Source: Limosilactobacillus caecicola
GTDB taxonomy: Bacteria; Bacillota; Bacilli; Lactobacillales; Lactobacillaceae
Length of the DNA stretch: 64,000 nt
Assembly (NCBI RefSeq): GCF_943192935.1
Contig: NZ_CALPCI010000002.1
Coordinates: forward strand, 310,001 to 374,000
Reading direction: 5' to 3'
This document shows, piece by piece, positions 56,300-64,000 of the stretch (position 1 is its first letter; each line of letters opens with the position of its first letter). Under the pieces are notes generated by a model, which was not told where the DNA came from, did not search any database, and saw nothing but the letters and a program-made list of their open reading frames with translations. A program made the position numbers and the translations under genes.

Positions 56300-56301
56300 T
56301 A

Positions 56302-56338
56302 GCGAAAATTAAAAAAATCTCATTCTTTTTTAGAATCC
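56302..56338 (-). terminator. Weak terminator after dtd
   Basis: ATTCT and AGAAT form a short 5-bp stem followed by GAGATTTTTTT on the minus strand. It is the only candidate to end dtd before the ABC leader promoter. Weak stem, so low confidence. Confidence 0.4.
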
Positions 56339-56776
56339 TTATTTTTCGTACAGAATTGTGACCGGACCATCGTTTTCTAAATCGACTTTCATGTCAGCGC
56401 CAAATTGGCCCGTTTCGACATGAATCCCGGTCGCCGCCAGTTTTTGATTAAATTGCTGGTACAGTGGTTCCGCCAATGATGGCTTAGCCGCCTTGGAAAA
56501 TCCTGGACGGTTACTATGCTTCACATCTGCATATAACGTAAATTGTGAGATCGACAAAATCGCCCCATCAACGTCCTTCAAGCCCAGGTTCATCTTACCT
56601 GGTTCACTTTCAAAAACTCGCAAGTTAGTAATCTTGTGGACCATATAATCAAGGGTTGCTTCATCATCATCAGGACCAAACCCAACCAAAAGCATGTATC
56701 CACGATTGATCTTACCAATCACCTGGTGATCAACGCTGACTTGGGCATGGTTTACCCGTTGCAATACTACCCGCAT
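56339..56776 (-). CDS. dtd: D-aminoacyl-tRNA deacylase
   Basis: Frees D-amino acids wrongly joined to tRNA. It has 145 residues, with the family motifs ILSISQFTLYADVKHSNRPGFSKAA (about 75-99, where the SQxT motif forms the chiral-proofreading site) and GVHVE-like near the end. SD AGGAGGAT. It lies 15 bp after relA, the relA-dtd pair common in Firmicutes. Confidence 0.96.
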   Translation of the reverse strand: MRVVLQRVNHAQVSVDHQVIGKINRGYMLLVGFGPDDDEATLDYMVHKITNLRVFESEPGKMNLGLKDVDGAILSISQFTLYADVKHSNRPGFSKAAKPSLAEPLYQQFNQKLAATGIHVETGQFGADMKVDLENDGPVTILYEK

Positions 56777-56791
56777 ACTGTCGTCATCCTC

Positions 56792-59023
56792 CTAGTGAAT
56801 TACTCGTTTCACCACGTAAACGTCTGGAATATTCTTGAGCGCGTCCATGATGATTTCTAACTGCTGGCGATTGCGAACACCCACGGAAGCGGAGATCGTT
56901 GCCAGCCGATCGTGATCAACCTTCCCGTTAACGGAAGTCAGGAAACGGGTGTTGTTGTTAATCGAATGGAGGACATCATTTAACATTCCGTTCCGGTTAT
57001 ACCCCTGGACTTCAATGTCAGCATTGTAATTGGTCTTATCACCATCTGGATTGCTCCAGTAAACATTAACGATCCGCTGACCACTCTTTTCTGCAGCCTT
57101 AATGTTGGGACAATCAACTCGATGAACGGAAACCCCGCGACCCCTCGTGATATAACCAACGATCTCGTCCCCTGGCACTGGACTGCAGCAATGGCTCAAA
57201 CGAGTTAAGAGGTTGTCAACCCCTTCAACGATTACGCCATCGTGCCCCTTCGTGATCTTCTTTTTATCACTCTCCGAACTTTCCAGAGTCTTATGGTCCT
57301 CCAAAAGGGCCTTTTCTTCTTCTCGTTGTTTGTCATTTTTGACTTTTTCACGGAGGTCCGCTGTAAAGCGATTTTTTACCCCAACAGGAGTCACATCACC
57401 AAAACCAACGGCTGCAAAGAGGTCGTCCGCATCCTTAAAATGCATTTCGCTAGCAACCTTGGCGGTTTGGCTGGGGGTAATAAATTCTGATGGTTCAAGG
57501 CCATCTTCACGCAGTTGTTCTTCAATGATCCGTTGGCCTTCCACGATGTTCTTTTCACGATCATGCGCGCGGAAAAACTGCCGGATTTTATTCCGGGCCC
57601 GCCGCGTCGAGACAAGGTCGACCCAATCACGACTTGGTCCCGCAGAAGAGGAGGAAGTCAGAATATCAACGATATCACCGTTTTTAATTTCATAGTTTAA
57701 TGGCACAATTCGCCCATTGACCTTCGCCCCGGTCGTGTGATTACCAATTTCCGTGTGAATCTGGTAAGCCATATCCAACGGTCCGGCCCCTTTGGGCATT
57801 TCAATAACGTCGCCTTTCGGAGTAAAGGCATACACCTTGTCAGTAAAAACGTCACTTTGCACACCCTGCATAAATTCATCGGTGCCGTGACTCTCACTGC
57901 GCATTTCCAAAATTTCCTTCACGACATTCAATTTCTGACTGTCGCGGGTGGCTTGAACGCCGTTGGTCTTACCTTCTTTGTAAGCCCAGTGAGCTGCAAT
58001 CCCGTATTCAGCCACTTCGTGCATATGATGCGTCCGAATTTGAATTTCCAAAGGACGGCCTTCCGGACCAATTACCGTCGTGTGCAGTGATTGATAGCCA
58101 TTGGCCTTCGGCATCGCGATATAGTCCTTAAACCGTCCCGGCATTGGTGTCCAGGTGGTGTGAATCGCCCCCAACACGGCATAGCAATCACGAATGGAGT
58201 CAACCACCACCCGAACCGCCAGCAGATCATAAATTTCACTGAATTGCTTGTGTTGGGTCACCATTTTACGGTAAACGGAGTAAATATGCTTAGGCCGTCC
58301 ATAAATCTCCACATTAGGGCCTAAGTCAAGGTCCGCCATGGCCTTTTGGACTTCTTTAATGGCTTCATCAATGTAAGCGACCCGTTGGTCACGTCGGGAA
58401 TGCATCAAATGGACAATCCGGTAGTATTGTTGCGGGTTAAGGTACCGCAAAGAGAGATCTTCTAGTTCCCACTTGATCGTACTAATCCCAAGGCGATCAG
58501 CAATTGGTGCATATATTTCCAGCGTTTCGTTGGAAATGCGGCGTTGCTTGTCCGGACGCAAATGACTCAGTGTCCGCATATTATGTAAGCGGTCCGCCAA
58601 TTTAACGATCATCACCCGAATATCCTTGCTCATGGCGAGCAGTAATTTCCGGTGAGTTTCCGCCATTTGTTCCTTATTGGATTTATAGTGGATCTTGCTA
58701 ATTTTGGTGTCACCATCTACGATCAGGGCAATCGTCGGCCCAAAAATTTCCCGAATATCATCCAGAGTGGCGCCAGTATCCTCCACAATATCGTGCATAT
58801 AGCCAGCACAAACCGTTTCTGGATCCATCCGCAATTCAGCTAAAATCCCGGCAACTTGAATTGGGTGAATAATGTATGGTTCCCCTGATTTGCGCACTTG
58901 ATCATGGTGCGCCACTTCCGCAAAGTGGTAGGCTCGTTCAACAAGTGCGACATGCTCTTCATTCATATACGAAGAAATCATTTTCTTGACATCTTCGTGA
59001 GTAAGTTCTTTGACTTTTGACAT
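56792..59023 (-). CDS. relA: Bifunctional (p)ppGpp synthetase/hydrolase RelA
   Basis: Makes and degrades the stringent-response alarmone (p)ppGpp. It has 743 residues. The HD hydrolase motif YMHDIVEDTGAT (about 75) is intact, so hydrolysis is expected. The synthetase domain (EYGIAAHWAYKEG, about 340) is followed by TGS (VYAFTPKGDVIEMPKG, about 390-405), a zinc-finger-like region (SHCCSPVPGD and HRVDCPN) and an ACT domain. The ATG at 59023 has the SD GGAGGGG; a GTG two codons earlier overlaps it. Followed by dtd. Confidence 0.97.
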   Translation of the reverse strand: MSKVKELTHEDVKKMISSYMNEEHVALVERAYHFAEVAHHDQVRKSGEPYIIHPIQVAGILAELRMDPETVCAGYMHDIVEDTGATLDDIREIFGPTIALIVDGDTKISKIHYKSNKEQMAETHRKLLLAMSKDIRVMIVKLADRLHNMRTLSHLRPDKQRRISNETLEIYAPIADRLGISTIKWELEDLSLRYLNPQQYYRIVHLMHSRRDQRVAYIDEAIKEVQKAMADLDLGPNVEIYGRPKHIYSVYRKMVTQHKQFSEIYDLLAVRVVVDSIRDCYAVLGAIHTTWTPMPGRFKDYIAMPKANGYQSLHTTVIGPEGRPLEIQIRTHHMHEVAEYGIAAHWAYKEGKTNGVQATRDSQKLNVVKEILEMRSESHGTDEFMQGVQSDVFTDKVYAFTPKGDVIEMPKGAGPLDMAYQIHTEIGNHTTGAKVNGRIVPLNYEIKNGDIVDILTSSSSAGPSRDWVDLVSTRRARNKIRQFFRAHDREKNIVEGQRIIEEQLREDGLEPSEFITPSQTAKVASEMHFKDADDLFAAVGFGDVTPVGVKNRFTADLREKVKNDKQREEEKALLEDHKTLESSESDKKKITKGHDGVIVEGVDNLLTRLSHCCSPVPGDEIVGYITRGRGVSVHRVDCPNIKAAEKSGQRIVNVYWSNPDGDKTNYNADIEVQGYNRNGMLNDVLHSINNNTRFLTSVNGKVDHDRLATISASVGVRNRQQLEIIMDALKNIPDVYVVKRVIH

Positions 59024-59038
59024 TTTCACCCCTCCTCA

Positions 59039-59365
59039 CTAGGCGTTGCGTTTCATTGACCAGGCTAAATAGCTCACTCCTAAGTAAATTAATGCAAAGT
59101 ACCACATGTAATGGGGCGTAAAGAAGTAACCGCCAATCAGGTAAAGGATTGGGAACACAAAGAGCTTCTTCCATGCTCCCGCTTCCTCGCTGTAATGCCG
59201 GCCGAGCCAAATACTAAAGCCGCCATTGATAATAATCAGGTCGAGCCACATCATTGTAACCCGTGAGATAAATGGTAGCTTAGCAAATAAGGCGGTGAGG
59301 ACCACCCCAATTACCAGGCAGGCCAATAAAAACTTCCAATCAATTTTTCGTCCAACTGCTTTCAT
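59039..59365 (-). CDS. Small membrane protein of unknown function
   Basis: A 108-residue protein with about four membrane helices (about 9-28, 35-53, 65-83 and 85-103), a Lys/Arg start and end, and no known domain. The ATG at 59365 has the SD AAGGA at 6 nt. An ATG two codons earlier is too close. It lies between rsmE and relA on the same strand. Function not known. Confidence 0.75.
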   Translation of the reverse strand: MKAVGRKIDWKFLLACLVIGVVLTALFAKLPFISRVTMMWLDLIIINGGFSIWLGRHYSEEAGAWKKLFVFPILYLIGGYFFTPHYMWYFALIYLGVSYLAWSMKRNA

Positions 59366-59430
59366 GCACATTCCTTCATTCTTCTCAATTTAATGGATTA
59401 ATTTTATCACATCTTAACTTGACCGAGCAG

Positions 59431-60174
59431 TTAACTTAACTCTAAAGCAAAAGAAACTGCCGCCATGAAATATAGCGGAGCTGTTTCGGTCCGTAAAATT
59501 CGGGGTCCAAGTCCTACCGGCACGGTATCAGACTGTTCCATCACAGCAATTTCTTCAGTCGTTAGCCCGCCCTCAGGGCCAAAAATAGCTAACCACCGAT
59601 CTCCCGACTGTGCCTGTCGCAGCAATTGAGCCAAGCGGCTTTCTTCGCCCTGTTTGGCAGACTCTTCCCAGGCCACAACCCGTTGATCAGTAGGAACCCG
59701 CTCAAGAAGCGTTTTTAAATCCGGTAAATAACTCACTGATGGAACCCGGTTCCGGTGCGACTGTTCTGCTGCACCGTCAGCAATTTTTTGCAAACGGGCA
59801 ACCTTTTTAGCCTGCTTCTGACTATTCCAATGGCTCACTGAGCGTGCGGATTCAAAGAAGATAATGGCATCCGCCCCCATTTCCGTCCCCTTTTGCACAA
59901 TCAGTTCCGGCTTATCCTTCGTCTTCGGCAAACCACAAGCTAGGGTAACGTGGATTGGCAATTCAGCGTCCTGATCTAACTGCTCGATTAATTCCACCGT
60001 AGCGGGTTCAAGTTGAGTTAGTTTGCTCCGATAAACCCGTTGGTCATTCAGGACGATTTCACACTCTTCACCACCTTGAGCACGCAGCACCGTCACAAAG
60101 TGGTGCGCCACATCATCCGGCAGCACTAATTGGTGATTAGCTGGCGTCGGTTGGTCAATTAAATACCGTTGCAT
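59431..60174 (-). CDS. rsmE: 16S rRNA (uracil(1498)-N3)-methyltransferase
   Basis: SPOUT methyltransferase that modifies U1498. It has 247 residues, with an N-terminal PUA-like domain (about 1-70) and a C-terminal knot with AIFGPEGGLTTEEI (about 192-205) and LGPRILRTETAPLY (about 220). The ATG at 60174 has the SD GGAGG; it overlaps the prmA stop by one base. Longer upstream reading is inside prmA. Confidence 0.97.
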   Translation of the reverse strand: MQRYLIDQPTPANHQLVLPDDVAHHFVTVLRAQGGEECEIVLNDQRVYRSKLTQLEPATVELIEQLDQDAELPIHVTLACGLPKTKDKPELIVQKGTEMGADAIIFFESARSVSHWNSQKQAKKVARLQKIADGAAEQSHRNRVPSVSYLPDLKTLLERVPTDQRVVAWEESAKQGEESRLAQLLRQAQSGDRWLAIFGPEGGLTTEEIAVMEQSDTVPVGLGPRILRTETAPLYFMAAVSFALELS

Positions 60175-61133
60175 TATTCGTCCTCCGCTGGTTTGTGTGC
60201 GATAATGCCATACCAATCCTTCATTCGTAGGGTTTCGTCAATAATAAAGCCCTGTTGTTGTTCAGCATCACGGACCTGTTCAAACTTGTCCTTGATAATT
60301 CCGGAAGTCAAAAAGTTGCCACCAGGCCGCAGGTTCTCAAACGCTTGGGGAATCAGGGGCAAGATGATTTCTGCCAAAATATTGGCCACAATCACGTCCT
60401 TTGGGGTATGAATGCCGTCTAACAAACTATTCACACCCAACTGGACTTCCTTGGCTGCGGGATTGAGCGCCACGTTCTTTTTGGCAGATTCAACTGCCAC
60501 ATGGTCAACATCGTAACCCGCCACATCGCCAGCGCCCAGCAACTTGGCAGCAATGGCCAAGACACCAGAACCCGTCCCAACGTCAATCATTGATTCACCG
60601 CCCATGATCACAATCTCTAAGGCTTGCAACATTAACTGAGTCGTCGGGTGTGTTCCCGTACCAAAGGCCATTCCCGGGTCTAGGACCAATAATTGTTCAT
60701 GCGGGTGGGTTGGTTGATATTCTTCCCATTCCGGTACAACCGTCAAATGACTCGTGACCCGGACCGGGTGGTAATATTTCTGCCAGGCCGTTGCCCATTC
60801 CTGGTTGTCAATCGTGGCACTAGTCACCCGCGCTGGTGCAGGATCGAGGTCAAAAAGACTTAATTGGTTGACGCGTTGCTGAATTTCATCCACTAGCTCC
60901 GGCACAAATACTTTGGGTGGAAAGTAGCCGGTCACAGCGGCCCCCTCTTTTCGGTGTGGCAAAGTTGCCGGGTCAACAATCTCACCATAAAGGCCATACT
61001 TACCCGGTTTGAGTTTCGCAAAATCAGCGGCATCGTCGATTTTAACCCCTGTTGAACCCAGGTCCGTTAAAATATAACTAACGGCTTCAACGGCTTCGTT
61101 TGACGTTTCCACCGTAATGGCTGTCCAATCCAT
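60174..61133 (-). CDS. prmA: Ribosomal protein L11 methyltransferase
   Basis: Trimethylates ribosomal protein L11. It has 319 residues, with an N-terminal L11-binding domain and the SAM site [20 protein letters not shown] (about 178-197), preceded by [16 protein letters not shown] (about 153). SD AAGGAG. Forms the prmA-rsmE pair common in Firmicutes. Confidence 0.97.
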   Translation of the reverse strand: MDWTAITVETSNEAVEAVSYILTDLGSTGVKIDDAADFAKLKPGKYGLYGEIVDPATLPHRKEGAAVTGYFPPKVFVPELVDEIQQRVNQLSLFDLDPAPARVTSATIDNQEWATAWQKYYHPVRVTSHLTVVPEWEEYQPTHPHEQLLVLDPGMAFGTGTHPTTQLMLQALEIVIMGGESMIDVGTGSGVLAIAAKLLGAGDVAGYDVDHVAVESAKKNVALNPAAKEVQLGVNSLLDGIHTPKDVIVANILAEIILPLIPQAFENLRPGGNFLTSGIIKDKFEQVRDAEQQQGFIIDETLRMKDWYGIIAHKPAEDE

Positions 61134-61156
61134 TTTTTCACGCTCCTTTTTGTTAT

Positions 61157-61186
61157 AAAAAAGGCGACCTTAATCGTCGCCCTTTG
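61157..61186 (-). terminator. Terminator overlapping the end of the small gene at 61170
   Basis: GGGCGAC and GTCGCC(T) form the stem, followed by TTTTTT on the minus strand. The 5' arm is in the last codons (Gly-Asp-Asp) and the stop codon lies in the loop, so coding and termination signals share bases. Confidence 0.88.
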
Positions 61187-61526
61187 CATGTTCAACATTT
61201 TCCTTTGTGGAACATTTTTTATCCATTTTCTTGGCTTCACGCTTGCGGGCCTTCTTTTTTTCGAGGTGTTCCGTGAGGTAAAGGATCAGATCGTTTTCCG
61301 TTTTAAAAATCCGGGGGTGGTGCTGGTGATGAAGCCGCACATCAATTTCGTTGATTTTTAGGCGGCCCGTCCAGGTATGAGAATAACGGATAATTACCCG
61401 GTTGTTGAGCTTGTGTTTGCCAAATCGAAAGACATAAACGTGTTCCGGCGTCATCATTGGCCGGATATATTCTTTCTTATAAGTTAAATCATTATCGCGC
61501 ATGAATTGCTTGGTCCGATTTAAAAT
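61170..61526 (-). CDS. Conserved hypothetical protein, His/Lys-rich
   Basis: About 118 residues, no domain I recognise. It is soluble-looking, with HHQHHPRIFK (about 65-74) and a Lys-rich C-terminus (KKKARKREAKKMDKK). The SD GGAGGTG is at 61533-61539. A GTG there overlaps the SD. An ATT at 61526 (61524-61526) is 6 nt after it and gives MLNRTKQFMRDNDL, the more natural start. A promoter with -10 TAGAAT (61576-61581) and -35 TTGTCA (61597-61602) 15 bp apart is possible. Upstream of prmA-rsmE on the same strand. Confidence 0.65.
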   Translation of the reverse strand: MLNRTKQFMRDNDLTYKKEYIRPMMTPEHVYVFRFGKHKLNNRVIIRYSHTWTGRLKINEIDVRLHHQHHPRIFKTENDLILYLTEHLEKKKARKREAKKMDKKCSTKENVEHAKGDD

Positions 61527-61668
61527 GGTAACCACCTCCCAACTTTTTTGATTTGACCATTGCTAATTAAACTATATTCTACCACAGGGTCCCCATTGAC
61601 AAAAGGTAGAGAAACTAAAGATCTCTTAAAACTATTCAAAAACAAATCTCCTTTTCAATTCATATTGA

Positions 61669-61674
61669 TATAAT
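61669..61674 (+). promoter_or_regulatory. Possible extended -10 promoter of the small membrane gene
   Basis: TGATATAAT contains TATAAT with a TG extension, 31 bp before the ATG at 61705. No convincing -35. Confidence 0.45.
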
Positions 61675-61704
61675 ATTTAGCAAATATAGAAAGGAAGAGA
61701 TGCA

Positions 61705-61890
61705 ATGAGTTTATTGATTGGGCTGATTGCCCTTTGGATCCTCTGGAAACTATTCAAATTTTCCCTCTGGCTCCTCAGCTTTCTCATTATCGTAGCCCTC
61801 GTTGGCTTCTTCATCAAGGCCCTCTTAATTCCCGCCATCGTGTTAATTGTTGGTGGCTTAGCAGTCGGCTTCGGCTCGATTTTTCACTAA
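61705..61890 (+). CDS. Small hydrophobic membrane protein
   Basis: A 61-residue, nearly all-hydrophobic protein, likely two helices (about 4-32 and 34-57), few charges, no known domain. The SD AAAGGAAG lies 7 nt from the ATG. It precedes ldh by about 110 bp on the same strand. Function unknown. Confidence 0.7.
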   Translation: MSLLIGLIALWILWKLFKFSLWLLSFLIIVALVGFFIKALLIPAIVLIVGGLAVGFGSIFH

Positions 61891-61929
61891 AACCCTAATT
61901 CGCTAATGACGGTAATTGTCATTTAATGT

Positions 61930-61935
61930 TATAAT
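61930..61935 (+). promoter_or_regulatory. Promoter -10 of ldh
   Basis: TATAAT with a TG extension, 65 bp before the ldh ATG. The -35 region is poor but overlaps the inverted repeat AATGAC/GTCATT (61905-61910, 61918-61923), a possible operator. Confidence 0.6.
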
Positions 61936-61981
61936 TCAAAGATGTAAACGGTTGGTCATTTTGATCAGCCTAATTTTTTGA

Positions 61982-62959
<978 letters not shown>

Positions 62960-62975
62960 GTTTTACGACTTCTGA

Positions 62976-63025
62976 CCAACTAAAAAAGACGATGAATCAA
63001 ATGATTCATCGTCTTTTTTAGTTGG
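62976..63025. terminator. Terminator after ldh
   Basis: A perfect 24-bp inverted repeat (62976-62999 with 63002-63025) with a 2-nt gap, inner part AGACGATGAATCA/TGATTCATCGTCT, and T6 inside the 3' arm. Works in both directions. Confidence 0.92.
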
Positions 63026-63157
63026 CTCTTTGTCAATCAGGACTGGTAGCTGACTTTTCGTTTTGTTAACAAATTTAAGTGGCGTATTGATAGTAACATC
63101 CTGATTCGAAAATGGGCAAAATTACGGAATCCATAAGCGCTCCGCTGAAAACAAAAA

Positions 63158-63188
63158 CAGAACCGATAGTTTTTGCCTATCAGTCCTG
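63158..63188 (-). terminator. Terminator of the surface-protein gene
   Basis: CAGGACTGATAG and CTATCGGTTCTG pair over 12 bp with two G-T pairs, loop GCAAAAA, then TTTTTGTTTTC on the minus strand. It lies about 30 bp past the stop of the LPXTG gene. Confidence 0.85.
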
Positions 63189-63218
63189 AATATTGCCGAG
63201 CCCCTTTTAAGAAGCTAA

Positions 63219-64000
63219 TTAGTTACGACGACGCTTCTTACCGAGGCCAAGCCCAGTTAGAAGGGCTCCTAATAAACCTAAAGCACCGAATGAAGCATCC
63301 TTATTGTCAGTATTACCAGTTTGTGGTAACTTGCCAGCCTTAGCTGGTTGCGCTGGAGTTGTAGCCTGCTGGTTTGACGTTACCGTTTCGACTGGTGCCC
63401 CTGGTTGAGTAGGTTGACCCGGAGCTGTAGGGTCAACCGGATGATCAGGAGTTGTTGGTTGATCTGGCATTGGGTTTCCCTGTGGGGTCGACTTTTGTGC
63501 GTAGTAGATCGTGTATTCTTGATCAGCACCATTCTGTACTGTATCTTGAATTTCCTCCGCAGGAACTATTTCTCCATCAACTGCTGGTCCATTTTCACTA
63601 TTTCTTTCAGCACTTACTCGAACCCAGTCACCAGGCAAAAGTCCATCAGTAATTTCTGGTACATTGACTTGAGCAAAATCAGTGCTGCCATCTGATACTT
63701 TCCAAGCCTTAGCATTTTCGGCATCTTGACCTGTTAAAACATCCTTAACGACGGTAACATCTTGGCCATTACTATTCTTTACCGTCTTAACGCTAACAAC
63801 ATTACCGTTGCCATCAGTATAGTAGTTTTGAACAAAAGTTACACTTTCGACTGGAATGTCTTTAAGCAAAATTTGACCATCAACTGTCTTAAAGTGAACA
63901 ACACGGTTCACTGTCTTGCTATTAGAGTTTTCATGTGCTTCTTGGTAGTAAACCAAAGTTACATCAGGTGCCGTGTATTGGGTCTTATCTTGGCTGCTTT
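63219..64000 (-). CDS. LPXTG-anchored surface protein, C-terminal part
   Basis: Only the last 260 or so residues are in the window; the frame is open to the edge. It has a repeat-like domain (VTLVYYQEAHEN ... VNRVVHFKTVDGQILL) that looks like mucin-binding type repeats, then a Pro/Gln/Thr-rich wall-spanning stretch (about PNPMPDQPTTPDHPVDP) and the sorting signal: LPQTG, a hydrophobic helix (FGALGLLGALLTGLGLG) and KKRRRN. Sortase would join it to peptidoglycan. Probably a mucus adhesin, but the binding target is inferred from domain type only. Confidence 0.88.
   Translation of the reverse strand, partial: SSQDKTQYTAPDVTLVYYQEAHENSNSKTVNRVVHFKTVDGQILLKDIPVESVTFVQNYYTDGNGNVVSVKTVKNSNGQDVTVVKDVLTGQDAENAKAWKVSDGSTDFAQVNVPEITDGLLPGDWVRVSAERNSENGPAVDGEIVPAEEIQDTVQNGADQEYTIYYAQKSTPQGNPMPDQPTTPDHPVDPTAPGQPTQPGAPVETVTSNQQATTPAQPAKAGKLPQTGNTDNKDASFGALGLLGALLTGLGLGKKRRRN

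Noticed and set aside
57213-57695. Plus-strand ORF of 160 codons opposite relA
   Set aside because: Serine-rich shadow of the relA coding strand with no SD or homology.
61931-61960. cre-like half site GATGTAAACG upstream of ldh
   Set aside because: Only the left half fits the consensus; the right half needs an insertion.

Overview
The window looks like chromosome from an obligately heterofermentative lactic acid bacterium, most likely Limosilactobacillus. Nearly every gene has a recognisable lactobacillar counterpart. Strong Shine-Dalgarno sites (GGAGG), T-box leaders, an FMN riboswitch, a lysine riboswitch and a LPXTG surface protein fit a Gram-positive of this group. dnaE is followed directly by pyk with no pfkA between them, which is the arrangement expected in phosphoketolase-pathway lactobacilli. 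The species cannot be fixed from the sequence alone.

Layout. 1-3.6 kb: end of cca, a degenerate tyrosine-recombinase-like gene, a TPR protein and hup. 3.6-7.6 kb: der, rpsA, cmk and a LysM membrane protein. 7.7-11.1 kb: recQ/recS with its partner ypbB, and ribU under an FMN riboswitch. 11.1-15.4 kb: rluB, scpB, scpA, ribT, xerD, cvfB. 15.5-20.8 kb: pyk, dnaE and a small DUF2929 protein. 20.8-24.7 kb: UMF1-type MFS transporter, ENPP-like phosphodiesterase, pepT. 24.8-25.2 kb: a decayed toxin-antitoxin locus. 25.3-26.8 kb: Nif3-like protein and trmK. 26.9-35.9 kb: a complete acetyl-pathway lysine/diaminopimelate cluster, with six genes behind a lysine riboswitch and lysC-dapF diverging. 35.9-47.9 kb: PhzF-like protein, rpoD-dnaG, glyQS with a T-box, recO-era-dgkA-ybeY-phoH, yqeY, rpsU. 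47.9-51.2 kb: hisS-aspS behind a T-box with overlapping Asp and His codons. 51.3-53.1 kb: cell-wall amidase and a fructosamine-kinase-like gene. 53.1-56.3 kb: a polar amino-acid ABC transporter behind an apparent cysteine-rich leader-peptide attenuator. 56.3-61.5 kb: dtd, relA, a membrane protein, rsmE, prmA and a small unknown. 61.7-64 kb: a small membrane protein, ldh, and the C-terminus of a LPXTG adhesin-like protein.

Most of this is conserved housekeeping DNA, dense and mostly on the minus strand. The most interesting non-standard signals are: (i) the 31-codon leader ORF with a Cys-Cys-Met-Cys run, promoter, SD and terminator in front of the ABC transporter; (ii) the GACAC overlapping specifier in the hisS-aspS T-box; (iii) two genes whose SD spacing points to AUU start codons; (iv) a tyrosine-recombinase fold in which the catalytic arginine has become glutamate; (v) a toxin-antitoxin pair whose two genes both appear broken. 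No tRNA, rRNA, IS element, prophage or CRISPR array was seen.
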